Of a stretch of 64,000 nucleotides of DNA, positions 53,991 through 64,000 are shown piece by piece. Positions within the stretch are counted from its first letter, which is position 1, and every line of letters starts with the position of its first letter. The notes under the pieces are model-generated. The model was not told where the DNA came from, ran no database searches, and was given only the letters and a program-made list of their open reading frames with translations. Made by a program: the position numbers and the translations under genes. Source of the stretch: Limnanthes douglasii subsp. nivea (Eukaryota; Streptophyta; Magnoliopsida; Brassicales; Limnanthaceae); the NCBI GenBank assembly GCA_036936605.1, contig JAUPFV010000001.1, positions 249,920,925 to 249,984,924 on the forward strand. Direction: 5' to 3'.

Positions 53991-56401
53991 ATTTCTTTGA
54001 ATCTTCCCTGTGTTCTAAGCATCCTGCTAACTACCCTCGTTTGGAAAATGTCTCATCCCTGATTTCCTCTAAAGTATCCAATACTGATAGAGATTTAATG
54101 ATTCGAGAAATCACTTGTGCTGAAATAAAATCTACTCTCTTCAGTATTGATAGTGATAAATACCCAGGCCTTGACGGTTATAACTCTGATTTTTTTAATT
54201 CTTCTTGGAGCATTGTGGGTCAGGACATCTGTAAGGGAGTTCAAGATTTCTTCCTCTCTGGGAATTTGGCTTCTTCTTAGAATGCCACTTCTATTGCTCT
54301 TATTCCCAAAACTGAATCGCCTTCTGTGCCAGCTGACTATCGACTCATTGCTCTTTGTAATGTTGTCTATAAACTCATTTAAAAAATCCTGGCCAACAGA
54401 ATTAAATCTTTCTTTTCTTACCTAATTGATTCCTCCCAATCGGCCTTTGTTCCTGGAAGGAATATTTCAGATAATATTCTTTTGTCTCAAGAGCTGCTTA
54501 GGGGATATCAATCGAAAGGTAGAGGCAAAAGAATTGCTCTTAAAATCGATATTATGAAATCCTTTGATAATGTTCCATAGCATCTTATCCTCGACATTCT
54601 GGTGGCGATGAACTTCCTTGAGAAGATGATTACCTCGATTGCAAATTGTATTTCCTCTCCCTCTCCCTCTATCCTTATTAATGGAGATCTTCATGGATCC
54701 TTCAAAGGGAAAAAATGCCTTAGACAAGGTGAACCCCTTTCCCCTCTCCTCTTTGTACTTGTTATGCAAGTGCTCTCCAGCATTCTCAGAAATAAAAGTC
54801 TTGATGAAAATTTTCAATTCCATTGGAAATGTCACAAGCAAAAAATCATTAATCTCTGCTTTGCTGATGATCTAATCATTTTTTGTCACGACGATCCCCT
54901 TTCTCTTGACCTTATCAAAGATGCTCTTGATGAGTTCTTCTTCTACTCTGGCCTTAAAGTTAATCCGTTGAAAAGTCACATATTTTTCTCCGGAGTCGAC
55001 GAGATCCTCAAATCCTCCCTGCTACAAATTCTGAATTTCCAGGAGGGCTCTCTTCCTGTAAAGTACCTTGGAGTCCCCCTTTTTACCGGTAGACTCTCTT
55101 ACTCAGACTGTCGCCCCCTCCTCCAGAAAATTACCTCCCGTATAGACTCTTGGACTTCTAAACACCTCTCTTATGCGGGAAGGCTCCAATTAATTAAATC
55201 GGTCCTTTTTGCGGGACAGGTTTACTGGTCTTCGATTTTTATTCTTCCTTCTAGGATCCTTAAAGAATTGAGTCAATATCTTAGGAGATTCCTTTGGTCC
55301 GGGTCTGTAATGAAAATCCACGGGGCCAAAGTGGCTTGGTCCACTATTGTCACTCCTTATGATAAGGGCGGCCTTGGGATTGTAGATTTAAAAATCTGGA
55401 ATCAGGCGGTCGTCCTAAAACATCTCTGGTCAATTGTGAGTAATAAGCATAAATCCATCTGGTGTGATTGGATCAAAACTGAAAAACTCAAAAACAAAAG
55501 TTGCTGGAATGTTCCTATGGGATCCTCTCCCTCCTGGATTTGGAGGAAAATCCTCCGTCTTTGTCCTCTTGCGTATAACTTCTACAGGGTGGCTATTGGA
55601 GATGGTCAAAACACTTCGTTCTGGCATGATCCATGGCTTACCTCGTCGTCTTTAGCTCACCACTACGGCTCAGATATCATTACGGATTCTCGATTGGGAA
55701 ATGATTTAATGGTCTCTGACATAATCAACAATGGAGAGTGGAACTGGTCGGCTAACCTAAGACCGGCCCGAGCTCGTAGTCGCGCTAATCTCGAAGACAT
55801 CAACAGTCTGATCCTCTCTCTTGCCCAACCAAATATCCTCTCCAACGATATTCCTTTATGGATTACTAAAGGAGGATGCTCCAAATCCTCAATCAAAGAC
55901 ACCTACAATGCCATTCGGCTGCCCAACCCAAAGATGGGTTGGGCAGGGTTAGTATGGAACAAATACAATATTCCGCGTCACTCTTTCATTTCTTGGCTAG
56001 CTATAAAAGGTAAGCTTGCCACCAGAGACAAGCTCCTCAGTTGGGGCCTCAACACCCCGACTGAGTGCCCTTTTTGTAACTCAGTACCTGAAACTACAGC
56101 TCATGTTCTCTTTGAATGTAATTTCGCTCGGAGTATATGGTCCCACACAAGCCGTAAGCTTGGATATTCGATCCATTCTTCTAACTGGCAATCTTGGATT
56201 AGTGAGGCTTCCAGTTGGTCTAACTTACCAGACCATTGTATTTGGAGATCTTGCTTCAACGCAATCATATACCACGCTTGGAAAGAACGGAATTCAAGAA
56301 TTTTTGGATCCGTCCCAGCTATGGCCTCCTCTATATCCTATCATATGTTATCGGACCTTCGATATAGATTCAAGGATACCAAGATTTCCTGCCCCCCATA
56401 G
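53987..56401 (+). pseudogene. LINE ORF2: reverse transcriptase and zf-RVT
   Basis: One frame. It has stops at 54278 (Trp site), 54379 and 54578 (Trp site), then 599 open codons to the TAG at 56399. RT blocks: [60 protein letters not shown] and the active site CFADDLIIFCH, with both aspartates kept. GLKVNPLKSHIFFSG and VKYLGVPLFTGRLS follow. The C-terminal zf-RVT motif is SFISWLAIKGKLATRDKLLS then CPFCNSVPETTAHVLFECNF. No RNase H domain follows, unlike the LINE relics at 8, 17.6 and 18.9 kb. From 54602 onward the protein is essentially undamaged. Confidence 0.93.
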
Positions 56402-56708
56402 ATTTCCTTATTCTAGAATCTAACTATTCTATTTTTTTCTCAGGTACCTATCGTATGGACTGGAGCGGGACTTAGGACTCATAGGACGTGGAGTCAGTTC
56501 ATAGGACGTGGAGCCAGTTCTCAGTCATCTAGTCGCAGACATTTATTATTGTGATACTTTGTTCTGATTAGTAGGCCATATCTCTGTACTATGGCTCTAT
56601 CTTATCACCTTTTCCCCTACCTATGCATAATTTCCTCGGGGTATGCCCCATGAACAATGTATCAACCCTTTCCGAATTTAAATTTAATGTTTTATTTACA
56701 CAAAAAAA
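56402..56708 (+). other. LINE 3'UTR with 2x20-bp repeat and A-run
   Basis: After the ORF2 stop comes a moderately GC-rich UTR with ATAGGACGTGGAGTCAGTTC repeated at 56481 and 56501 (20-bp period, one difference). It ends TTTATTTACACAAAAAAA, a short A-run compatible with target-primed insertion. Confidence 0.75.
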
Positions 56709-57726
56709 TGCCTTGTAAGGTGATTGTTTATAATGTAATTTAGTTTATTTTGTTAAAAAATTGAGTTTGTTTTTAACAATAACATAAATATTTTAAAACC
56801 TATTGCACTATAAAACTATAATCATTATCTAACTTTATCTCTTAATAATTAGTTGGATCTTTTAATAATTAAATTGGAGTATATTTTTAATAATTTTGAA
56901 CTTAAAAAACAAAAATAATATTGTATATATTTATTCCAGATTAATGTATAAATTTATTTAGAACCCAAAAAGTTGAAAATTAACGTTAATGTTATATATA
57001 AGTTGCATTCTTAATTGTATTGCTTATTTTGATAAATGTTTAAGTTTATTATCAATATATGTAAATTAGTGAACAATTTATATGGAACAATGTTTTATTA
57101 TAACAGTATAATTTGATAGGCTATAATTTAATTTATAGTATATGAATGTCAAACTATTCTTCTTATTAGCTTTTTATACATATAAAATTAAAAATCGGTG
57201 TTGAAATCAGATTTGGGTATTATTATTATTTATGCTTAAAAAATAAGCTAATTTGTTTTCCAGATAAATATTAAAATTAGAAATTTTCATAAAATAAAAG
57301 GTAATAAACTAATATGATAATTGAAAAATTTATAGATAATATGGATGCGAAATATTTATATTCATTATTCGTATTTGAGTAGAGTAATGTAAGGGCAATA
57401 GCTTTTCCAACACATTATGACTAGTTACACGTTGATTACTTAAAGTCGAAGGAGTAGAGGTCAAGAATTTTTGACAGATTAAACAATGTAAATTATTATA
57501 AATATTTAGAAAAGCGAGTTAACGGTAAAAAAATGACTCTTTTTCCTTTTGTACCATTTGTACACCTAAGTACTCTTTGGAGTATCATTAAGAAAAAGTA
57601 AAGTTTAACATAAACGTATACTTTAACAAAGAACCCCTGCATTTTTTATATATACTAAATTTTTATACTAAAGAACCCCTACATTTTTTATATATACTAA
57701 ATTTATCTCGTGCGTTCAATCGCTAC

Positions 57727-57886
57727 AACCTATTGTATTTGTATGCATAGGGGATCATAATCCTTTGTGAGTCATATAGCCCAATTCCTATAGTTCCAGA
57801 TTAAGGAACCTATTGTGTTAGTATCCCCAAAGGATCATAATCCTATGGGACTCATATAGCCCATTGCCTATAGTTCCAGATTAAGG
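57727..57886 (+). repeat. Two-copy 80-bp tandem repeat, uninterrupted form
   Basis: Units start AACCTATTG at 57727 and 57807. This is the empty-site counterpart of the SINE-split repeat at 10195-10555. Confidence 0.9.
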
Positions 57887-58529
57887 AAGCCTCCCTTTAA
57901 ATCCACATTAATCCAATATGTATCGAAATATTATCCATGATACTCTTATTATCGAAGGTCCAATTGAACTTAATTGATTACATTTGAATAATTGGACTAT
58001 AACTACAAATTTTTGGGTACTTCTAAGTCTACATGCATTATATATTCTAATTTATGATATTGTTACAATCTCAGACATGAATCATTTAATTTACTAAAAC
58101 GTATCCACCACATTGTGCACTATTTATCGGAAACACTATTCATCGGAAACCCTATTCATCAGAAAATGTTGTGCAGTCTGGTTTTTTTTCAAAAGGCGAA
58201 CAGTATTTTTCGGGTGATGAACAGTGTATTTTCAAAAACACTATTCGCAAAAAAATTGATTTTTTTATTAATTATTTTAATTAATTTAAAATACTTAAAA
58301 TGATTTATTTAAAAAATATGATGTGTTTGACATGCTAATTATTGTATCTTTATTTGTGAATTAAATTGTATGTGCTTGAATGATTAAATGGTATTGCATG
58401 ACTAAGGTTTCGTAGACCAATAGATGAAACAAAAGAATTAATTTTATTGGTCTTCTGAAAGGTTAAAATTAATATTCTTATGGATCTTAGGTTTCAAAAG
58501 GTTCGGGGATTAATTTTAATCTAAATATT

Positions 58530-58805
58530 ATCGGCCCTCCGGAAGGTTCACGTTTGAGTTTAAATTAATCATGAACAAGATAAAAATACTGAAAATGGTT
58601 ATTGTGTTGATTTTAATTTTAAGTAGATGAAATCGGCCATCCGGAAGGTTTTATCGGCACTTAAGATAAATTAAATTCATCCTTGCAATTTTTTGTTTTT
58701 AAATAGTGAAATTGGCCCTCCAGAAGGTTTCACTAGTACTTAAGAAGATCAAATTATGGTTATTTTAATCTAAATAAATGATATCAGCCCTCCGGAACGT
58801 CTCAT
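58530..58805 (+). repeat. Recurrent GGCCCTCCGGAAGG motif, copy 2
   Basis: Same series as in copy 1: CGGCCCTCCGGAAGG at 58532, CGGCCATCCGGAAGG, GGCCCTCCAGAAGG and AGCCCTCCGGAACG, with conserved spacing. Located in the leader upstream of gag. Confidence 0.75.
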
Positions 58806-59094
58806 TGGTACTTAGGAAAATAAAATAATGATCATGGTATTTTTCTTGAACTCATAAAATTGCATGTTAGTTTGATTCTCTCTAGTATCTATTATCACAA
58901 AATTTATTATTTTACATTTGTTTGCCATGTTCATGTATATGTTTTCAATTATGTGTCAAGATATTAAATGTGCTTTGTGTTTTTTGTTCTTATTATAGTA
59001 TCAACTGGTTACAATCTCTTGGGGAACCATCCACCCATATTGGATTGTTCGTACATCCAATTGTGAAAGGAAGATATATTGCTGTTTTTGTCTG

Positions 59095-59790
59095 TACATG
59101 ATTATGATCATGCATTTTCAACTCCCAAACCATCTCCCCTTAGTACGGAAAATACACCAGAGGAAACTAATGCCGATGAAACGTGAGAAAACTCAAATAA
59201 TTTATGCATGACGCTCTTCTTACAGGGAATATCAGTAGCATTACGTGGGGCTATCCCTAAAGGTGTTATCACTATCTCAGTCTTTCTCGCGGAGGTCGAG
59301 AAAGCATTTTCCAAAAATGAGAAGGTAGAGATTCAGTGTTTGCTTATCGAGCTACCTACCAACAAGTATACTAACAAATGTAAAATCCAGGAGCACATTC
59401 TGGGAATATAAATGATTGCCTAAAAGTGAAACATAATCGGTTAAGACTTACATGATGAATGCATAAGGGGGGTTCAGATTTTATTCACTACCAAACCGCT
59501 TTAATTATTTTCAGTCCACGTATAACTGCATGCGGGAACATTGGAATATCAATGAGATGATTTCCCACGCTGCACAGGAGGATGAAAAACTTAAAGGTGT
59601 TTCCCAAAGCTTAAAGATATAACACCTGCAAAAGGGGCAGGGCCTAAGAGGAAGACTAATGGTAAATGACCATGTCAAGGTCCGGGTAAGAATAAAAAGC
59701 ATGAGGAATCGATTGTTGGTTGATGTTTTTTCTGCAAGGAGAAAGTACATCTGAAGAAGGATTGTGAGAAACGTCGGGCTTATTGTTTAA
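59095..59790 (+). pseudogene. copia gag relic with zinc knuckle, copy 2
   Basis: The frame at 59208-59411 reads MTLFLQGISVALRGAIPKGV then FLAEVEKAFSKNEKVEIQCL, the UBN2-like copia gag core that is shortened in copy 1. The knuckle region reads CFFCKEKVHLKKDCE (the Gly of the knuckle is Val) near 59725-59770. The parts between are out of frame. Confidence 0.75.
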
Positions 59791-59810
59791 GCAAAGTTAT
59801 TCCCACATAT

Positions 59811-60322
59811 TTGGTTGTTTCAAAAATTAATATACTTTATGTGAAAAGAAATACTTGGTGGGTTAATTCGGTTGCAACAACTCATGTATGTGTTTCTTTG
59901 CAGGATACATCAAAGAGCAGGATGCTAAGTGAGGATGAAAGATTTATTTTTACGGCAGACGGGATCTCATGTAATATTTTATCTATTTGTGATTTTTTTA
60001 ACTTTCCACTCGACATGTATTATTTTTAAATAATGTAATGTATCCCACTTTTCGGAGGAACTTAATTTATTTTCCATTTTTAGACTTGCAGGGTTACTTT
60101 TGTCTGATGGGAAACAATTTTTTTACATTCGCTTTAAATAATGTAATTGTTGGAAAGAAAAATTTGATTAAAGAGAATAATTTGTATGTGGTTAATACTA
60201 TTAATAATCATAACATTTCTATGAATACACAACGTACACCAAACAACATTACTAAATTTGAAAGATCCTCTAAACTGTGGCACAATCGGTTATGTCACAT
60301 ATCCGGTGAACAACACCCGTGA
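59811..60322 (+). pseudogene. copia protease and pre-integrase relic, copy 2
   Basis: Open frame with NTWWVNSVATTHVCVSLQDT (catalytic Asp to Asn, as in copy 1), then a second open frame 60038-60322 with TFRRNLIYFPFLDLQGYFCL and SSKLWHNRLCHISGEQHP. This second frame is broken in copy 1 but open here. Confidence 0.8.
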
Positions 60323-60850
60323 CCTTTGCACAGTACCTAGAGAATTATGGAATAGTCCCTCAATACACTATGACGGGTTCACCTCGCATAAGTGGTCTAT
60401 TTGAGAGACGAAGATGAACACTAAAATATATGGTAAAAAGCATGATAATTTACTCATCTATACCATTATCTCTCTATGGGGAAGCTATCAAATGTTTCGC
60501 TTAGATACTCAACCGAGTATCCACTAAGGCTACTGTTAGTACCCCATATGAGCTTTGGAACGAGCGTAAACCCAATTTAAAGCATTTTCATGTGTGGGGT
60601 TTTCTAGCTGAGGCGAGAACTTGCAAACCTCAAGAAAAGAAACTGGACAAAAATATAATTAACTGTTTCTTCATAGGTTATTACAAATATTCTAGAGGGT
60701 TTAAGTTTTATGATTCCTCACTTGTATAATATTTTAGACAAAAACGACCAAGTTTCTAGAGAATGTTAAGTTTATGGGGAAGAATAAAGGAACAAGTTTT
60801 AATTTTGAGGAAGAATACATATAGATTCATGAAGGCTTTATTGAGGATAC
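60255..60850 (+). pseudogene. copia integrase with internal deletion, copy 2
   Basis: Same deletion junction as in copy 1: ISGEQHP is followed within about 10 codons by FAQYLENYGIVPQYTM-like text. The distal part (TKATVSTPYELWNERKPN, FFIGYYKYSRGFKFYD) is present. Catalytic core mostly missing. Confidence 0.78.
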
Positions 60851-61058
60851 TCATGCATCATAATATTGGACTATAATGCCAATCATTTCGGTCCCATTAG
60901 AACAGGGTAATCTTTAAATTAACATTGATACTCCATTTGAGGGTTCTAACCAGGATACATATATGGTCTAGGTAGATCAATAGGAACCTCAAGATAATCT
61001 TCCACAAGAGAATCAAAATGAGATCGTTCATAATGATCAAACTCTACCTCCTCAAGAA

Positions 61059-62760
61059 ATGCAACAAGAAACAATATTGCCTTTAAGAAGGTCCATGAGA
61101 GAAATGAAGAGTACTGTAGGTCCAAAATTTATAATATATTTTCATGAGCATAATGAGTTATGTACTGGAACTGCAGATGATCCCTCATCCTACAAACATA
61201 CCATGGTAAGCTCTCACTCTCAAAAGTGGATTGACGCTATAAAGGAAAAGTATAAATCAATGCAGTATGGGATCTTGTCCCATTACATGAAGGGAAAAAT
61301 CCAATTGGTTGTAAATGGGTTTACAAAACCGAACGTGATTCCCTAGGTAATGTAGAAAGACATAAAGCACGTATTGTAGCGAAAGGTTATACTCAGCGTG
61401 AAGGGGTTGATTTTAAAAATTCTTTGGCTCCAGTATAGATTAGGGATTCCTTTAGAATAATCATGGCATTAGTCGTACATTTTAACCATAAGCTTCATCA
61501 TATGGATTACGACCGCTTTTTCTCAATTGTAATATTGACGAAACGAACGATCTATATGGTGCAACCATAATACTTTGTGGAAAGTAACTCAAAAGATCTT
61601 GTTTTCAGGCTTAAGAAATCCGTATATGGGCTTAAATAGGCCTCTCGTCAATTGTATCACAAATTCCTTGAGGTGATAGGAGGTTATGACTTTGAGATAA
61701 AATCGGTTGAGAAATGCGTGTATCACAAGTTCAGTGGGAGTAATTTCATATTTTTTATATTATATGTGGATAACATATGACTTGCCTCGAAGAATAAGCA
61801 ATTGTTACACACTACAAAAGGATTTCTATCAGACAAATTTGATATGAAGGATCTTGGTGATGCTAGTTTTGTGTCAGGAATCCAGATTCATCGGAATCAC
61901 TCTCGTGGTATTCTTGAATTATCACAAAATTCATACGTTGAAAGTGTGTTACAACATTACGGATTGGCAGATTGAAACCCATACGTACCCTTATAGCAAA
62001 GGGTGACAGACTTAGTCTAAGTCAATGTCCTAAGATAAAACTTTAGATTAAGGAAATGAAAACGGTCCCCTCTGCTTCGGCAGTTAGGAGTTTAATGTAT
62101 ACTCAAGTTTGTACTAGGCCTAACATTGCCTTTGCTATAAATATGTTATGAAGATATGTTAGTAACCCAGACATGGATCACTGGAAAGCATTTAAAACGG
62201 TACTCTGATACGTGTAAGGAACAAAAAGACACATGTTGACATATAAGAAGTCGGATAAACTAGAGATCATTGGGCATTCTGACTCTAATTTTGGTGGATT
62301 CATAGATAAACTAAAGAGAACGTTAGGAAAAATATTTGTATTGGTTGGAATTGAAATATCCTGGAAAAGTGTAAAAGCAAACACTTATTACATCGACCAC
62401 CATGGCAGCAGAATTATTTGAGTGCTTTGAGGCATCGAAACATGCACCGTGGCTGCGGAATTTTGTTACTTGATTACGGATTGTACACGAGATAGAAGGT
62501 CCCGTGAGGTTATATTGCGATACCAATTTTTGCAGTGCAATACTCTAACAACAACATGATCTCGTTTAAATCCAAATAGATAGATATAAAGTTTATGTCT
62601 GTTAAATAAATAGTACAGATGGGTCAGATAAGTATAGAACACATCGGCATAAACTCCATGATAGCAGATCCTCTAACAATGGCAGTTTTGCCTAAGGTTT
62701 TCCAGGGATACACCGTCAGTATGGGTGTAGTTGATTTAGAGGATTGTTAGTTTCACTATA
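61059..62760 (+). pseudogene. copia reverse transcriptase and RNase H relic, copy 2
   Basis: The RT N-terminus is open ([20 protein letters not shown]). Later blocks are out of frame. The active site again reads LYVDN plus a stop near 61765-61782. RNase H: MLTYKKSDKLEIIGHSDSNF, ISWKSVKANTYYI, then sequence through NSMIADPL to about 62690. Same key defects as copy 1. Confidence 0.85.
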
Positions 62761-63112
62761 AGAGATTATAATAAGATCTGATGTTATATTTTTCAGTATT
62801 GTGCATATTAGAGTATATGTTTAGAAATATTTATTAATATCTGTAGAGTTTAGATCTCCAAGAGTATGAATCATTTAAGAGTAGATATGTAGATTATAAG
62901 CCATATTACTCTTAAGCCACGCTCCATAATTGGCTCAGGTAAATGATTGATAATGATAATGTGATTATTGTTGCATCATATTGTTCACATTACAAGAAAA
63001 AGGTATTTATTCCTTTATTATTATCAGTCATGTACGGGGTTGTACTGTTTTCCCATTGAAAATGAATATAGGGATCCCATTAAAGTTGAATATGTATTCT
63101 TGAGTAGCATGT

Positions 63113-64000
63113 GGCCGTCCAAGTGAGAGATTGTTGAAATATTCTATTTAATATATTTATAAACTAACAATAATTTGGACTGACATGCTAAATAAACATA
63201 TTCGGTCATTGTCTTAAGGAATTCCAAATTAAAAGTAATCAAGTTAGTTATTTAATTAAATATATTGGACCTATGGGTGAAAAGACGTTATGGGCTCAAG
63301 TGTGGTAATTGGGTTGAATATAGGCACTGTGATGAAAATGGCCCAAATCTCAACGCTTAAGCCTGAACTAATAAATCAGGGATCTAAATTAAATTATCAA
63401 TTTACCGGGTTATAGTCTTCAGACACAAAGAAGTAAGAAAGAATGGGCTTTACAATGTTGGGCTTCACATTGTAAATACTACGAGTAAGAGGCTAGGTTT
63501 AGGAATTTTATCATCCTAAACCCTAACAAATAGACGGTCGCTTCTTTTTGTGTTAAGAAGCCATTCCTTTTTTTACTAACTCGTTATGCAGGTTTCTTAA
63601 ATCAATATACATAATCACTAAAGAACGAAACAGAACAAAAGAATTCTAGATGGAAAGCAGCAGACAAACCCGTAAGTATTCTTCTTTTTGTTTCTTCATT
63701 AGGTGAATCCACAAAGGGGTTTCTAATTATTTTTTTCTTTTTTGTTATATATTATTTGATGCGATTTCGAATAATATATAAAACCTATACTATATATATC
63801 TTATATATTTCACAAATCTTCTATGCATGAATAACCATTCTCTATAAAAAAATATTTTACGATCAATTAATTTTGCCAATTTAATGTGCTTTTTTAACCA
63901 AAATAAATTATGATTGTTGCAACTTTAATAATCAATCAAGTGTCTCTAGAAACTAATTTTTTTTTGAAATGAGTACCAGACTGAAAGCTTAAGGGTAATA
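63113..64000 (+). mobile_element. polypurine tract and 3' LTR, copy 2 (runs off window)
   Basis: GTCCAAGTGAGAGA is followed by TGTTGAAATATTC at 63132, as in copy 1. The LTR and following sequence stay aligned with copy 1 to the last base of the window. Confidence 0.6.

Larger units (their letters stand above)
50353..56708 (+). mobile_element. L1-type LINE, nearly full length
   Basis: ORF1 (DUF4283-like and zinc knuckle), ORF2 with apurinic-type endonuclease, RT and zf-RVT domain, a 3'UTR of about 300 bp and a short A-run at 56701-56707. It is GC-richer than its surroundings. The order and domains are those of plant L1-clade LINEs. Damage is light: one frameshift and one stop in ORF1, two frameshifts and three or four stops in ORF2. 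The 5' end is only approximate and no target-site duplication was recognised. The 3' end abuts the 56711 repeat block. Confidence 0.9.
56711..64000 (+). repeat. Large direct repeat, copy 2 (decayed copia block)
   Basis: Matches 9176-16620 in the same orientation and runs off the window edge. It lacks the SINE and keeps 45 bp of gag that copy 1 lost, so it is the less altered copy. Its left edge is exactly at the LINE A-run, and sequence left of the LINE does not resemble what precedes copy 1. Confidence 0.92.

Overview
The window is nuclear DNA of a flowering plant, most likely a eudicot. It is AT-rich and filled with plant-type Ty1/copia, Ty3/gypsy (Tat-like), L1-type LINE and tRNA-derived SINE sequences. 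The few host-gene pieces (an NPF/NRT1 nitrate-peptide transporter, eIF4A, cofactor-independent phosphoglycerate mutase, an RBR zinc-finger protein) are plant-like and broken. I see no intact single-copy host gene; this is intergenic, repeat-dominated chromatin. The species cannot be named from the sequence.

Layout. 1-3.75 kb: 3' part of a copia element (Tork-like) with an intact RT motif but a dead integrase. 5.5-5.9 kb: gypsy integrase relic. 7.5-9.7 and 18.4-20.25 kb: two copies of a diverged LINE-type RNase H repeat; a third RNase H relic lies at 17.2-18.1 kb. 9.2-16.6 and 56.7-64.0 kb: a directly repeated block of about 7.4 kb holding the same decayed copia element, with a SINE inserted in the first copy only. 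20.9-22.4 kb: coiled-coil relic and a truncated RBR gene. 23.5-34.3 kb: facing Tat-like gypsy relics with apparent antisense accessory ORFs. 35.2-35.5 kb: a poly(A)-tailed retroposed sequence with target-site duplications. 35.9-37.7 kb: the 5' end of an unidentified host gene and an NPF7-like transporter pseudogene. 39.3-40.5 kb: plant mobile domain pseudogene. 40.53-42.91 kb: a structurally complete non-autonomous LTR retrotransposon (two 455-bp LTRs, PBS, PPT, 5-bp TSD) carrying pieces of eIF4A and phosphoglycerate mutase. 43.9-49 kb: Tat-like gypsy element with an internal RT-to-integrase deletion and an opposite-strand coiled-coil ORF. 50.4-56.7 kb: nearly full-length L1-type LINE with ORF1, endonuclease, RT and zinc domain, broken by a few stops and frameshifts.

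The most notable object is the gene-fragment-carrying LTR element at 40.53-42.91 kb: its ends, TSD, priming sites and captured host fragments can all be read directly. The SINE with an empty site in the paralogous block, and the poly(A) retroposon, are clean records of non-LTR mobilisation. Nothing here works together as an operon or pathway; the functional links are mobile elements nesting in, copying and breaking one another.
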